Positions 23,093-35,246 of a stretch of DNA of 64,000 bases are shown one piece after another; position 1 is the stretch's first letter, and each line of letters opens with the position of its first letter. The notes beneath the pieces were generated by a model. It was given only the letters and a program-made list of their open reading frames with translations. It was not told where the DNA came from and did no database searches. A program made the position numbers and the translations under genes. The DNA lies in contig OZ237758.1 in assembly GCA_965178125.1 (NCBI GenBank), positions 62,001 through 126,000 on the forward strand. The letters run 5' to 3'. This DNA comes from Bilabrum cf. latius. Its lineage: Eukaryota; Bigyra: Bicosoecida; Bigyra; Bicosoecida.

Positions 23093-26000
23093 TCACACCC
23101 CGTTGCGCTTCGACAACCGTCTGGACCGCCGCCGGGGCGTCTCTGCAGCTGGCTTGTTCGTTCTTCCTCGGCTGCTCGGCCTGGGATTGGTGGATCGGGC
23201 AGCGGCTGTCCTGCCCCTGCCCCTGCCCCTGCCACTGCCACTGCCACTGCCACTGCCACTGCCACAGCCCCTTCCACTGCCCGCCGCTCTTCGGGTGGGC
23301 CTTCTGCCCGCTTGCTTTGCCTCACCTGCATGCTCTATCTCACCATCTTGTCCCTCCGCATCGCCCTCCCCGCTGCCTGCGCCATCGCTGCCACTGCTCT
23401 CCTCTTCTTCTTGTGCAATCTCCTGCACGTATTCTTCTTCTTCTTCGTTGTCTGCCTCCCCACCTTCATCCTCCGAATCAGCCTCCCAAGCGACCTGCTT
23501 GCCCCGCGCAGAGGCCCTCAGTCCATCCTGCGACCCAGCTCTTGCCCCATCCCGGGCCACAACCGCGCCCACGAGCCCTCGACGTGCACTCGTCATCACA
23601 CCAGCGTCACCATTGGAAGCGCCTCCCCCCTCAGCACCCCTCCCCCTCCCCCTCCCAGCTCGGACCGCCCTCTCCGTGCTCTCGCTCGCGCTCTTGCTCG
23701 CCGACCGCATCTCAGCCTGCGCACTCACCCGCCTAAGCTCCAGGGCCGTGAAGCCGCCCAGGGAGGCCGGCGGGATGACCCGCTGCCTGCCTGTCCGCGC
23801 CACCCCCGCCTCCTCGTCGTTCTTCTCGTGCATCTGGTCCAGCGAGATGGCCTCGCTCCTGTATGCGGCCAGGTTTCGCCCGATGCTCTCCTCCCTGGCC
23901 TGCTGCCTGCTTCGATACTCATCCACGGGCACCTCCATCTGCAGCTGCGCACGGCCGTGAATGACCGTCCAGTAGGCATGGTTCTGATCCATCCTCTGCT
24001 TCCAGTCCATCTCGTGCTCCAAGGCACGGATGATGCGCGCCTGCTCCAGCCGCCAGTAGCCTTCTGCCTGGCTGACGATGCGGCTGTACGTGTCATTCAT
24101 GCTGGCGATCAGAGTGTTGAGCAGCAGCACCGACATGAGAACCAGGTACATTACCAGCAGGACCAGCCCGAATGCCTGCGCCCATGACATGTCGTGGAAA
24201 TTATCGTGGTCGAACTCGAAGTCCTGCAGCACAGCGCGGAACGAACGGAAGCCGGACTTGAAGAAAGACTCGAGGGCGCCACTGCCTTCGCTGCCGTCAG
24301 CGCCCGCCAGCACGAAGCCGGCCTGCGTGTAGCCCAAGAGAAGCACGATCATGAGCTTGCCGAAGCGAAACACGTCCTTGCCCAGCATGCGGTAGATAGC
24401 CACCACGTAGGGGCCGGTGTCCTCGAAGCCAAGCAGGAAGAAGATCATCATGCCCCATGCGCCGAGGCTGGCCCCCGCATAAATGACGCTGTACAAGTTC
24501 TGGGCCCATGCCGGTAGCCCGTCTTGGTAGAACGACCCGAAGACCGAAAGCGCTAGCATTGCCACGATTCCCACGGAGAACGCCAGTGCTGTCCAGTTCT
24601 CAAGTCCGCCTGCACCCCTCGTATGCCAGTAGTTGTTAAACCCCCGGCGGCTGATCTCCTTGAGCTCAATGTACAGCTTGCGCACCGCCGCCAGCAAGAT
24701 GTACAGCTCCCCTGTAAGCACACCACCCGCAGCGAGCGTCCCAAGCATAAACTCCCAGGACCAAAAGTGCTCCAGCACTACTCCGGATATCACCAGCATC
24801 CCTTCCCAAGAAGCCTCCGCTGACACCAGCGCGGTCCACCAGAACCCATCCGGCATGGGCTGCCAGGGGCACCGCCCGTCGCTCTCATCCCTCCACCCAG
24901 CGGTGCAATATGCCCGGCGGTAGTCCCTCACGACCCACAGGAGCTGATCGTCCTCACTGATGAAGGCCTGCAGCACCACCACCATCAGAAACACTGCCAG
25001 CGTAGCCATGTGCCAGTAGAAACGAGAGTTGAAGACTTCCTCCGCGAATCGGTTCCACTTCTGCCGCTGGATCTCCCGCACCTGGGGCAGTTCAAGCAGT
25101 TCCAGCCACTCGTTATCAATGATGAAATCCAGCGCGCTCTTCATGTTGAGTCCTGCGATGGCCCGCCGCACGCCAAACCTGCCCATCTCGTTCATCTCCT
25201 CCGAGGACATGCCCTGCGCCTGCAGCTGCTGCCGCTCCTGCGGGGTCATCTGCCGCCTGAGCTTTGCACCGGAGCTGGGTGCAGATCCAGATGGGCGGAT
25301 CCTGCTATTCCCACTGGTGAAGCTGCTTGTTTGGCTTGTGCCAGCCTCACCACCGGCACAGATGCCCGATTCAGCCCCGCTTCTCTTGCTCGGGGTGGCC
25401 GGTCCCTCGCCTGCCCTTGCCCTTTTCTCCCCCGTGCTGACCACCTTTTCGTTCACCTCCTCGTCATAAAGCCCATCCGCCCGATCCGCCATGCGCGCCG
25501 CCACCCTGGCCAGCTGCCTGGACTCCTTGAGGTACTGTTCCTTGGCCTGCTCCGGGTCCAGATAGATCCCGTCCAGTTCATCCAACGGGAATGTGATGCT
25601 CTGCAAGGGGCCGAACTTCCACTACTCCCCCGTGCTGACCTCTAGGATGTGCTCGAACACCTCCTTCTTGCCGAGCTTGGCCGCGAACTGAAGGGGGGTC
25701 AGCCCCTCCGAGTTGCGCACCCTCCACAGGGACGGCCGGCCCTGCCTGCGGCTTTCGCTGTCCTTGTACATCTGCTTCCACAGCTCGCAGATGAAGTCAT
25801 ACATGCGAACAAGGCCGTGCGCCACCACAATGTGCAGAGCAGTGTTCCCCAGCGAGTCGGTGGCGTACATGTCCACGGACGGCTGGGACGCGATGTACCG
25901 AAATATGGCAGGCTGGGCGGTGGCTGCCTGCGATCGCGAAAGAGAAAGAGCAAAAGGGATAATAAACATCATCATGCGCGTATTCACAGAACTGCAGTCA

Positions 26001-26617
26001 AGGTACCGGCCGGAGGTGCTGAAGGTCGGTTTCGCGAAGAAGCCGCGGTGCAAATGACGTGGCAGCGACCGATCCAAGCACTGGCTCACGGCAAAAAGCA
26101 GCGGCAACTCGCCGTAGTAGCAGCCCTGCAGGTTAGACTCGGCAAATCGCTACCATGAGAAAAAGTGACCCGTCGCCCTGTGATGCAGCACCTGCGGCTG
26201 CCGCTCGACGACGTCCTGCACCATCGCAAAGTTGTTGTTGACTATGGCCAGGTGCAGCACATTCTCGCCATGGTACGCGGACTCGACATCTCCGCTCTGC
26301 TCATACTTTAGCAGTATAAGCTTGGGAAATTTGTCCATGAGATACTTGGCAAGATCGTACTGTGTGAACAAGAAACTGAGATGAAGCGGAGTCGCGCCAA
26401 CATTGTCTTTGTCGTTGCTCAGGACGTGCTCGGCCCTATCGCCGAGATCTGCTATCCTCCTCTTCATGCCGTCAATATCTCCATTCTTGGCAAAGTTTTG
26501 GATCGTGCCTGGGGTAGAGAACTGTTTTGCTTGCTTGTTTTCTGCATCTCGCAGCTACAGATCGATCTTTTGCCGAGTCATTTGTCGTGCTCCAGGCACG
26601 CTGCGGTACGAGTCCAT
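23093..26617 (-). CDS. TRPV-like ankyrin-repeat cation channel
   Basis: Predicted plasma- or ciliary-membrane TRP channel. Exons are 26617..26090 and 25927..23093 (phase 0, intron 162 nt, GTGAGC...TCGCAG), 1120 aa. The N-terminus (about residues 40-270) contains ankyrin repeats (GATPLHLSFLF, ENVLHLAIVNNN, GCYYGELPLLFA, GNTALHIVVAHG, GLTPLQFAAKLG). The linker EQWKFGPLQS resembles the TRPV pre-S1 region. Six hydrophobic segments follow; the putative pore helix is FRSFRAVLQDFEF and S6 is LLNTLIASMNDTYSRI, leading to a TRP-helix-like QAEGYWRLEQARIIRALE. The last 200 residues are acidic and Gly/Arg/Ser-rich. TAG at 25622 and two in exon 1 are in frame; stop is TGA. Start: an in-frame TGA lies one codon upstream of ATG 26617. 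It is divergent from TRM7 (200 bp). Confidence 0.88.
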
Positions 26618-26817
26618 GGCTCAAAACAATGTAAAGCACAACTCCTCCAAGCCAGATCAGGCAGTACTGCTTTGCCGCCGAGATTGTGCGTGCCAACGGA
26701 TGCCTAAGCTTTTGCGCGTCGCCGCGCAATTCCGCTGAGTTGCAGTGCCATGCATGTTCCGCACGAAAACAAGAAAAGTGAAAGTGTTGCTAAATTTGGA
26801 ATAAGCGCGAGCAAAAG

Positions 26818-28199
26818 ATGGGAAGGTTCTCCAAAGATAAGCGGGTGAGATGATATTGCAGCAGACCCGTCTGTGTTTGGACTTTCTCGGCACTGCCTTG
26901 AGCATTGCATTCTTGTTCACTTTGTCGCAGGACATCTACTATCGGAAGGCGAAGGAGCTAGGGTACCGGGCTAGGAGCGCTTTCAAGTTGCTGCAACTTG
27001 ATGAGTAGTTTGATCTATTTTCTGGCGTGAAATGTGCGGTTGATCTATGCGCGGCTCCAGGGAGCTGGTCCCAGGTGCTGTCTCGCGAAATATACAAGAA
27101 GCGCGCAGAAGAAGACGCTAGCCGCGCTTCGGGTGCAGACAAGTCTGCTGCAGAAGATGCGAAAGGGCCGCGCATCGTGGCGGTAGACTTGCAGGAGATG
27201 GCACCGATCGAGGGCGTCAAGTGCATCTAGGGCGACATCACTGCGCGCGCGACCGCCGATCAGATCATAGGTCACTTTGATGGCGGACGAGCCGACCTCG
27301 TCATCAGCGATGGCGCTCCTGACGTGACTGGGCTCCACGAGCTGGACGAGTACTTGCAGGCAGAGCTCATCCTCGCTGCCCTGGGCATCACAGCTGCCAC
27401 CCTGCGCCCCGGGGGCACCTTTGTGGCCAAGATCTTCAGGGGTAGGGACGTGACGCTGCTCTACTCGCAGCTGAGGTGCCTCTTCCGGCGCGTGTGCGTG
27501 GCCAAGCCCCGTTCCTCCCGCAACAGCAGCATGGAGAGTTTCGTGGTCTGCAGGGGGTTCCGGCCCCCACCCACGGAGGGGGGTGCCAGAGCGGCGCTGG
27601 TGCAGGCCGCGACGGATTCGGGGGCGGCGGCGGGAACGCTGGCACTGGCGGGCTGGCTGGCTCCACCGGGGGCAAAGGATGGAGCAGCGGCAGGGACAGC
27701 GGATCCGTCTGCCGGCGGGTCCTTGGCCCGGGGGCCGCTTGTTCCCTCAAGTCTAGCCGCCCTCGAGCACGCACCCGGCACGAACGAACGCGCCTCTCTG
27801 GCGAGGTGCGCCGTGCCGTTCGTGGCCTGCGGTGACCTGCGCGGCTTCGACTCGGACAAATCATATCCCCTCCAGGTTGTTCCCTCGGAGGCGGAGCTAC
27901 GGTCGCTCGGGTTCTCGGCCGAAGCGGCACGAGAGCAGGTCCGCAAGCGGGAAGAGGGCGCCTCCGGGGCGAAAGGAACATCGGGTGCATCGGGTGCATC
28001 AGGGGGGGCTAGTGGGAGGGCGGGTGACAGTGTGGTAGGGACTGCGGCAGGCGGGGCAGGTGATGCCCCTTTGCCTCCCGTGCAGCCACCCATCAGCCCT
28101 GCTTACCGCATGGCGATTGAAGAGGTGCGACGCAAGGCTCACGAGCCGCAGAGGAAAAGTAAGGCTGCTGGGATCGCTGCTGGCGGTAGCAAAGAGTAA
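26818..28199 (+). CDS. FTSJ1: tRNA (2'-O-ribose) methyltransferase TRM7/FTSJ1
   Basis: SAM-dependent 2'-O-methyltransferase acting on the tRNA anticodon loop (positions 32 and 34) with partner proteins. Exons are 26818..26844 and 26931..28199 (intron 86 nt, GTGAGA...TCGCAG, phase 0), 431 aa. The start [18 protein letters not shown] is that of the family. The K-D-K-E tetrad is visible: Lys in [11 protein letters not shown], Asp in [10 protein letters not shown], Lys in [11 protein letters not shown] and Glu in SSMESFVVC. The SAM motif is [14 protein letters not shown]. In-frame TAG occurs at 27006 and 27228; the latter sits in GVKCI-x-GDIT, where homologues have Gln. The C-terminus keeps [19 protein letters not shown] and [11 protein letters not shown], separated by a low-complexity insertion of about 100 residues. 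Stop is TAA. Confidence 0.96.
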
Positions 28200-28456
28200 C
28201 ATGTGATCAAACATGGTATATTCGATATGATATCTTCATGAAGTCCAAAGCATCGCATTCGTCGTCGCGCGGACTAGGGTGGAGAGGCGGAGCCGGCTGC
28301 ACATTGTGGCATGACTGCTCCGATCCTTGATTCAAGAACTGTGCCTACAGCATCTGCGCCTGAGCAGGAGGTGTCTGCTCAAGCCGAACAGCTTGGCTTT
28401 GCTGTAGAAAAACCTTGTCCTGCAAGCAGTGTCCTATGGAGTCGTAGTATTGGGCT

Positions 28457-29440
28457 ATGCCGCAGTTTCTGCAGCGTGGCGTGGTTGCCACGTGCATCGC
28501 TGTAGTGGCGTTTGGCTACGTCTACGCCATCCTACCTTTTTGGTTCTGGCACTGCGTTGATGTACCCTCCCACGCTGCCTCCAACGACGACTCTTAGACC
28601 AACGGAATGCTAGACTTGATCGGTGCGTCGGTTGGCAACCGCGGCCTAGCTCCCGAGTACAACCCAGCAGAACCGTCCGTTAATATTTTCTTCACACTGG
28701 ACGATGACGCGGAGCCCGTGTCGATGCGGCAGTGCGAGACGCTGGGACTCTGGCAGGCTTGCTACATCGAGGAAGGCACGGGCACCTGCAACAGCCTGTT
28801 CCTGTGGGCGACGAGTAAAGGATACAACCCAGGGGGGCTATTCAGCCGTCTTTAGGCAGCATAGGCTTTTTGGATCCTTGCGACGGCGGCGGTGCTCGTG
28901 GCGGCGTGGCTGCTCTACGGAGGCAGGCGCTTGAATCTGGATCCAAGCACCACGCTAGCCGGCTACCTGCGCGTGCTCGGCTTTTTGCTATTTTTCGTGG
29001 TCGCATTCGGGGGGATGGTGACGTTTGCTGCCTTTCAGTCCACTCACAGCAAGATGCGGGCGCACATCAACGGGCACAAGGTGCAGCACGGCTCGGCCTT
29101 TGGCATCTTCGTGGTGGCCTGGCTGGCCTCCCTGCCCCTCGTGGTGCTGGGGCCAGAGGTGCTGCGAGAGGTGTTGCTGCGGGACAGCGACGGAGGGGAA
29201 GGCGTGGGTGGGGGCGCGGAGGATGGGGACTACCTGGATATGGACCGCATGACGGGGCCACCTGCGATGGGCCCTCCTCCTGCCAGCGGCGCGTCCCTAG
29301 GCCTCGGCGCCTCGGGGTACGGTGGCGGTGCCATGCCGAGGAAGTCGAACGTGCGGCCTACACCTGGGCAGCAAGCAGCCCCGCAAGGGGGCCTGCAAGA
29401 CAGCCTGCTCTTCCAGGACGGCGACGATGCCGTGGTTTGA
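28457..29440 (+). CDS. Four-helix membrane protein, unrecognised
   Basis: Not recognised. ATG 28457 to TGA 29440, 327 aa, TAG in frame at about 28595, 28853 and 28862. Helix 1 (RGVVATCIAVVAFGYVYAIL) is followed by an extracytoplasmic loop of about 100 residues with three or four Cys (MRQCETLGLWQACYIEEG, TGTCNSLFLW). Three more helices follow (FWILATAAVLVAAWLLYGG, VLGFLLFFVVAFGGMV and SAFGIFVVAWLASLPLVVLG), then a Gly/Pro-rich cytoplasmic tail. The topology, with one long Cys-bearing loop after helix 1, resembles claudin/amastin-like tetraspan proteins, but I see no diagnostic signature. It follows TRM7 on the same strand after 257 bp. Confidence 0.68.
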
Positions 29441-30146
29441 ATTCTCCGGTTATTGTTGATAGTAACGCGTTATTTTGTGGCAAGCACGCCCGCGGTAGCG
29501 CCGCGCGCCTACAATAGCGTGAGCGGAACCTAATTTGGCCGCGCGCGCGGCCGGCGGGGCGCCCGGATCACGTCTGGGCGCCTGTGAGCGGGCGGGGAGT
29601 AAATCTGCGGGGAAAAACGCGCCTACTCTATTCTTTGTGACTGTGTGCGTCGATTGCGCCGGGATTTGATCGGCGGCAAAAAAATTGCCGGCGGCGCGGC
29701 GCGACTGTCTCGCCCACTGCAGCCGAAACGTGCGGGCCCAGCAAATTTTTCCTTAAACACCCTTAAAGACAGATTTTTGATATGATGCTCTGTATGGTAT
29801 GTTCTTTCGATTGTGGCCATGTGAGAGGCTGGGTGGCGCTGGTTCGGGCGCAAGGAGCCTCTCTAGCTGGCCCGTCCAAACGCGCTCTCGGCCGTCTGCA
29901 GGCCGCCCCAGCGGCTGCATCCGCATGCGCCTGAGCGGAGCCTGTTGTTCGATCTCATATTTATCACACGAACCGAAGGCGCGCTCCCGTCCGGGCGAAG
30001 AAGTGCCGACTTTCGACCCGAACGGGTCCCGCAACCCCGCTGCGGCCCTGGCAGGCCGCGCCAGGCCGTCGCTCCCGCGGCCCCCAGAGCCTGTAGGGCT
30101 CTCAGATGCCTTCCTCTGTGTCTCACAGCATCGGGGGCTTCCTCCC
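29441..30146. other. Noncoding stretch containing the left inverted repeat
   Basis: Between the TGA of the four-helix protein and the TGA of the large minus-strand gene. It holds the left copy of the 45-bp inverted repeat, GC-rich palindromic runs (for example around 29539-29552) and an A/T-rich segment near 29740-29800. Long overlapping ORFs here look like composition effects. Confidence 0.5.
29495..29539 (+). repeat. 45-bp inverted repeat, left copy
   Basis: Begins GTAGCGCCGCGCGCC and ends CCTAATTTGGC; the exact reverse complement lies at 35202-35246. The match stops abruptly on both sides. No target-site duplication is obvious. Confidence 0.95.
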
Positions 30147-33100
30147 TCAGATCGCGTCGAACGCCTAGGTCTGCTTGCTGGCCAACACAGCCGCCGCCCC
30201 CCTGGCCGCCCGAGGCGCGTCCTCCGCGTCTTCCCCCTCGGCGTCGATCTGCGCCTCGGAATCGGGAATTTCCTCGCCCATCGGATCGGGGGCGACATCG
30301 CCGCCCTATTCGGCGTCCATCATCGCGGCAGCCACGCCCTTTGCATCCCCGTCGCCCGCCACGGCGGCCGCTGCGCCCCCCTCGTCCTCGTCGCTCCCGT
30401 CGCGGAGCCACCCCCGGTCCTCCGCCATGGCTCTCGCAAACGTCTCTTGGTAGTCCATTCCCTTTTGCGTGGGCAGCCTCCTTCGGCTCGATCTGCGAGA
30501 GGACTGGTGCTGGGGGTCGGACCGCTTCGAGGCATCCGCCAGGCCGTCCTCCTACTCGTCCTCGCTGGACTCAGACCCTGCCTCGCCCTCCACGGCAAGC
30601 GCCTCCCGCCGCCTTTGACTTCCGCTCCTGGCCCTCCCCTTGTTGCTTCTGCCCCTCCCCCTGCCCCTGCCCCTCCCCCTGTTCTTCCCACCCTTTCCCC
30701 TGTTGCCCGTGCCCCTCCCCCTTCTGCCCCCACCCACCCCCCGTCTGCCCCTCGTCCGCCCCTTGCTGGTGCCGTCCAAGGCAGAGTTCGAGCGACTCGC
30801 AGGGGCATCCGATCGCGACTGCTGCTGCTGCTGCTGCGGTGCCGCGCCCGATCTGCCCCCCGAACCCCCTCCAATCGCTGCGGGGGCGATCTGCAGCCAC
30901 TTAGTGACAGTGGCGTCGACCCGCCCCCGCCACGAGGCCCGCGCCTCCTACGGTTGCAATGCAAGCCCTCCGGTATTCTGCCTGAGGGTGATGCCCACGA
31001 TGCTCGCCAGGCGCCAGAGAAGGTCCGCCCCCGTTGAAGTGACCTCCTATGCTTCTGCCGTGTACTCCATCAGCAGCTGCCACCCGAACTTCCTGAGCAG
31101 CTTGTCATCACATTTAGCCAGCAGCGGGGGCAGCAGGAACACCAGCCGCCCCATGCTCCCGAGGCGACAGGCCTGCATCCGCAGGCCCGAGACCACGGTG
31201 CCCGCCAGGTCCTGCCGGAGGCCTGCCATGCGGCGCGCGTCGCCATCTTCCTCTTCCGCCTCCCTCCCCCCTGCAGCCCCTTCATCCTCCTACTCGCCCT
31301 CCTCCTCGCCCTCACCCCCACCCTCCTAGATCTACACGCCCTCGCCCCCACCCCCCTCCTCGTCCCCGTCCGCTCCGCCTCGCCCCCTCTCGGCGACAGA
31401 CAGGTAGTCCGAGGCCGCCGCCCGGCGCGCGGCGTGCTCCTGCCGCACGGCCTCCCTGAGGGCCCCCAGCAGCACGTCCTCGGGGTCCCTGTGCGCGAAC
31501 TGCTCGTTGTCGGCCTCGCCGTAGCGGAGACGCGCCATCAGGCTCGGCGACCGCAGCAGCCGGCACATGGCACAGGTGGCGCGGAGGACGTCTTCCTGCG
31601 AGACTCTCTATACCAGGGGCGTCGCCGTCCGCACCGCGGCCGCAAGCAGCGACACGTACGCCCGGTCCACGGCGAGCGCCAGCACGGACACGGACGGTGC
31701 CTTGCGCGCCTTGCCCGGGCTCATGCCCAGCCCCGCCACCCCGCTCAGGGCCAGCACGCCGCTGAGCACGTCCGTCAGAGGGGGGGGGGTCCGGGGCCTG
31801 GCCGTCGCCCGCCCCGCCGGAGGCCCTCGTACCCGTAGCCTGTGCGGCCGCAGGCGCAGCAGCAGACCCGACGGACGAAGCAGAAGCAGAGGCCCTCATC
31901 CCTGACGCCTGCCCGGCCTGAGAGCCCTCCTGCCACGATCCGATGCGGCCGTCCAGGTACCCGCTCAGGTGCTGGTGCAGCGCCTCGGTCTGCACCATCT
32001 TTTCGATCAGAAAGGACTTGTCAAAGTACTGGCTGAGGATGCGCAGCAGCAGGCGGACAATGCCCTCGTCGCTCGGCGGGCCACGCACCCCCATCTGCGC
32101 GCACACGACGCGGTGCAGCGACTCGAGCTCGTCGCGCGAGGCGCCAGACAGGCGCAGCTCGGCCAGGAGCGGGGCGAGGGGTCCTGCGGCTCCCTCGTCC
32201 CCGCCCCCCCCCAGCGCGGGGGGCGCGGCATCAAAGATGCACATGCGGGCCTTGCCCATCGTCAGCGCGGCCCGGGCCGCCCCGGTTGGGGTGATGCAGG
32301 GCAGCACCCTGGTGAGGCAGCCGTGACCCCCGAGCATGAACCCAAAGGCGACCGTGACCCGAGTGTGCGCCGCCGCAAGGCCCCTATTCGTCCCCTGCTC
32401 CATCCAGTCGTCCAATCTGCCGAGCACGTCTCGGAGGTTGGCGTTGTCACGCCCCTCGTGTCCAGCCAGGCAGACGTCGACGCCCCCCGCATAGAGCGAT
32501 TTGAGGGCCTCCGACAGGCCCGCCCCGCCGGCGAGGAGGCTGGGCAGGAGGGAGGTACCCTGCACCACCAGCACGACCCTGCGACGACCTCCCGGCGCCC
32601 CTGGATTCGGCGCTGCAGCCGAAGCCAGAGCCGCCTCTTGGGGCCCCTACTCGTGGTCCTGATTCGTGGCCACGGCACGGCCTGCGGCAAGGCCCGCCTG
32701 CAGGGCCGCGCATGCCGAGTCTCCGTGAGCGGGGCAGCCCCTCACCTCCTCGTCGACCTGTGCAAGTTGCTGTCCGCCGCCCGGGTGATCTGCCAGCCGA
32801 ACGCCTTCACGGCCATCACGTCCCCCAGCAGGCTCCCTCGGGCGGCCCACGCGTCCTCCTCTGAGGCATCCACGCGCTGGTATTCCCCGTACTTCGCGAG
32901 GCGCCTCCTCTCGTGGTGGAGCTGCCACGACTGGCGGATGCACTTGTCCATGGCTGCCCCCGTCCTCGCGTGGCACTGGAGCAGCGCCGACCACTGCTCC
33001 ACCTCTTCCAGGGCAGCCTCATCGCCCTCTCTGGCCTCGCGCAGGCTCCGTTGCATCTCTTTCTGCAGCAGGTGGAAGTTCAGCCTGAGCTAGTACAGCA

Positions 33101-34595
33101 AACTGGATGTGCGGGTCCGACGTCTGTCATACGCAGCCTTCTCCGCCTTTGCGTTCTCCTCCGCCTGCTGCCCCGCGGACCGCCGCCGCCGCCGGCGGTG
33201 CTGCACCCCGCTCCTCGAGCCGATCATGGACGTGGTCTGCATCATCACGCCGCCCAGCTTCTAGGGCACACCCCCGCTGCCTCCCGCGCCGTCCAGGCCC
33301 AGGCCCAGGCCCAGGCCCGGGCCCAGGCCAAGCTCCCGGTCGGGTCGGGTCGAATCATCTCCGCTCTCGTCCTCAGCCATTGCCGCAGAGGACCCTCCCT
33401 GTGCCGCCCCAGAAGCGGGAGGCGGCGATGGCCCCGACGACGGTGCCGGTGCGGGTGGCGCTGCGCCCGCCGGCCCCCCTGCACCCGCTGCGCCCATGCG
33501 CGGGCCCGTGTTCGCCCGCTTCAGGGCCCGGATGGCCTGGAGGAAGGGCTCTGTTCCTAGCCTGGACGCAGCGTTTGCCTGGCACACCCCGCACACCCCA
33601 GGCAGCTTCCCGCTGCCCTGCAGGTCGTCGCCCTCCGCGCAGGGACTCAAGCAGCACTGGCACCTGGCTCCCCCCTGCTCCTGCTCCTGCCCCGGGAGGG
33701 GGTCGGGCTGATCCGCGCTCGCCGCGTCGGAGTCCTCGATCGGGAGGGAAAGGTCCACGGGGGACGGCCCCCCACCCGCGGGGACCAGCTCGGCGTCCCT
33801 GTGGCCGGGCTCCACGGCGGCCACCTGGCCGGGGGTGGCCGGGCGGAGCAGGGCGCCCGCCAGCACGGCGGCAGCAGGGTCGATCCGGCGCTCCCCGCCT
33901 GTCGAGTCCGGGTCAACAGGCCGGATCTCGTCCGCGACGCGACCGACAAAGTTGGACGCGCTCAGTCCGGCCGCCCCGAGCGCGCGGGCGGCAGAGGCGG
34001 CGTGCTTCGCCAGAAGCGGTACCGTAATGGCCCCAGCCCTCTTGCGGCCGCGACGGCTAGGTGCAAGCAATTGAGAGCAAAAGCCGTCAATCTACTCAAC
34101 TGTGAGCGTCGAGCCGCGCGCTCTGTTCAGCCCATGACGGGCAATTCGGCGAAGAATTGTCCCGAGTGGCGCCTAGTTGCGATCAATCAGCTTCTGCAGC
34201 AACGCTTCCGGCCAGACCTACTTGATATTCGCTGCTGTCCACTGCTGCAAGTTCTCCATCATGCGCTTACACACCTCGAGTCCTTTAAGTGTGGGGCAGA
34301 TATCCCGAGTTCCAGCGATGTTGTACTCGTATATGCCAAGGGCAACCAGACAGGCCGCCAGCACGCCGAGCGCGGAGGCCCCCGTCCCGGGTGTGCCTGC
34401 GCTCTCATACCCCAAGCTCTCGTCTAAACTAGAATTTCTCTGCGTCGTACGTGATGGTAGGGAAATGGGCTGCACATATCGCCACAAAACGGAGAAAAGT
34501 GGGAAACCGCGCAGTTCGAGCCCATGCAAAGGCTCCGACTTGCATCGACGATTGCAAAAATAGGTCATCTTCGAAATCAATGAAACACGGCCCAT
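30147..34595 (-). CDS. Large unrecognised protein with a probable single-base frameshift
   Basis: No family recognised. Exon 1 is 34595..32746; exon 2 runs from 32578 to TGA 30147 (intron 167 nt, GTGAGG...TCGCAG, phase 2), about 1425 aa with about a dozen in-frame TAGs. A hydrophobic segment lies at residues 73-89 (SALGVLAACLVALGIYE). A Cys cluster (CQCCLSPC...CGVC) lies near 33600-33670, and a long charged helical region at 32760-33220. A structured alpha-helical core follows (for example GHEGRDNANLRDVLGRLDDW, RILSQYFDKSFLIEKM). The end is Gln-, Arg/Gly- and Asp/Glu-rich. At the G10 run 31780-31789 the frame must shift: nine G would restore continuity into LTDVLSGVLALSG. An assembly error, a real frameshift or an unrecognised intron are all possible. 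The gene lies wholly between the two 45-bp inverted repeats, but no transposase motif is visible. Confidence 0.55.
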
Positions 34596-35201
34596 CTCTT
34601 TAAAACTCCAAGAACTAAGTGATAGACCCGACAGAAATATCGCCCCACCAAGACACGCCGAGCGCTATGCAAACGCGCACGGCACCAAACCCCAAAAACT
34701 ACGACCTAGCGGTATTGGCGATGGCATCCGAGTGGAACATCACCACATATGCGGTCTAGAAAGGATAAAATTAATATCTTACATCAATCAACTGCGGAAT
34801 TTTTAGCGTGGACCCAGAGTTGGCTGCGCTAGAGGCGCTGGCAGATGCGCGCCCGCGCTCGGTTGCAATCTCCATTCAATCCGGGGGGGCTACGCGAGAT
34901 CTGCGTAAGACAGAGAACGATAGCCCTTAGACGATTTATGACGGCAAAATTCAAAATATGGGAGATATAGTTTTTCTAAAATTGCCCGTAGCCCGAGAAA
35001 AGCGGGCGGCAAGCCGACGCCAGGAAACGGCGTAAATCACGAACACCGGGCAAACGGCCTACGCTTCGAGCCTCAGCAGGCGCAGGCATGACGATCCGAT
35101 TTTCATACCCCACAAACTCACTTTTGCGCCAAGAAAATTACCATAACCCCATCGTGGACGGAGGTCGAGTGCCGCAAAGTTTCAGATTCCCGTCCGGGGC
35201 C

Positions 35202-35246
35202 GCCAAATTAGGTTCCGCTCACGCTATTGTAGGCGCGCGGCGCTAC
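35202..35246 (-). repeat. 45-bp inverted repeat, right copy
   Basis: Exact reverse complement of 29495-29539, ending 51 bp before the LSM7 start codon. The two copies enclose about 5.7 kb. Confidence 0.95.

Noticed and set aside
31332-34070. Large gene within the inverted repeats as a KDZ, Zisupton or other known transposase
   Set aside because: A Cys cluster is present but I see no DDE/D, HUH or other catalytic signature.
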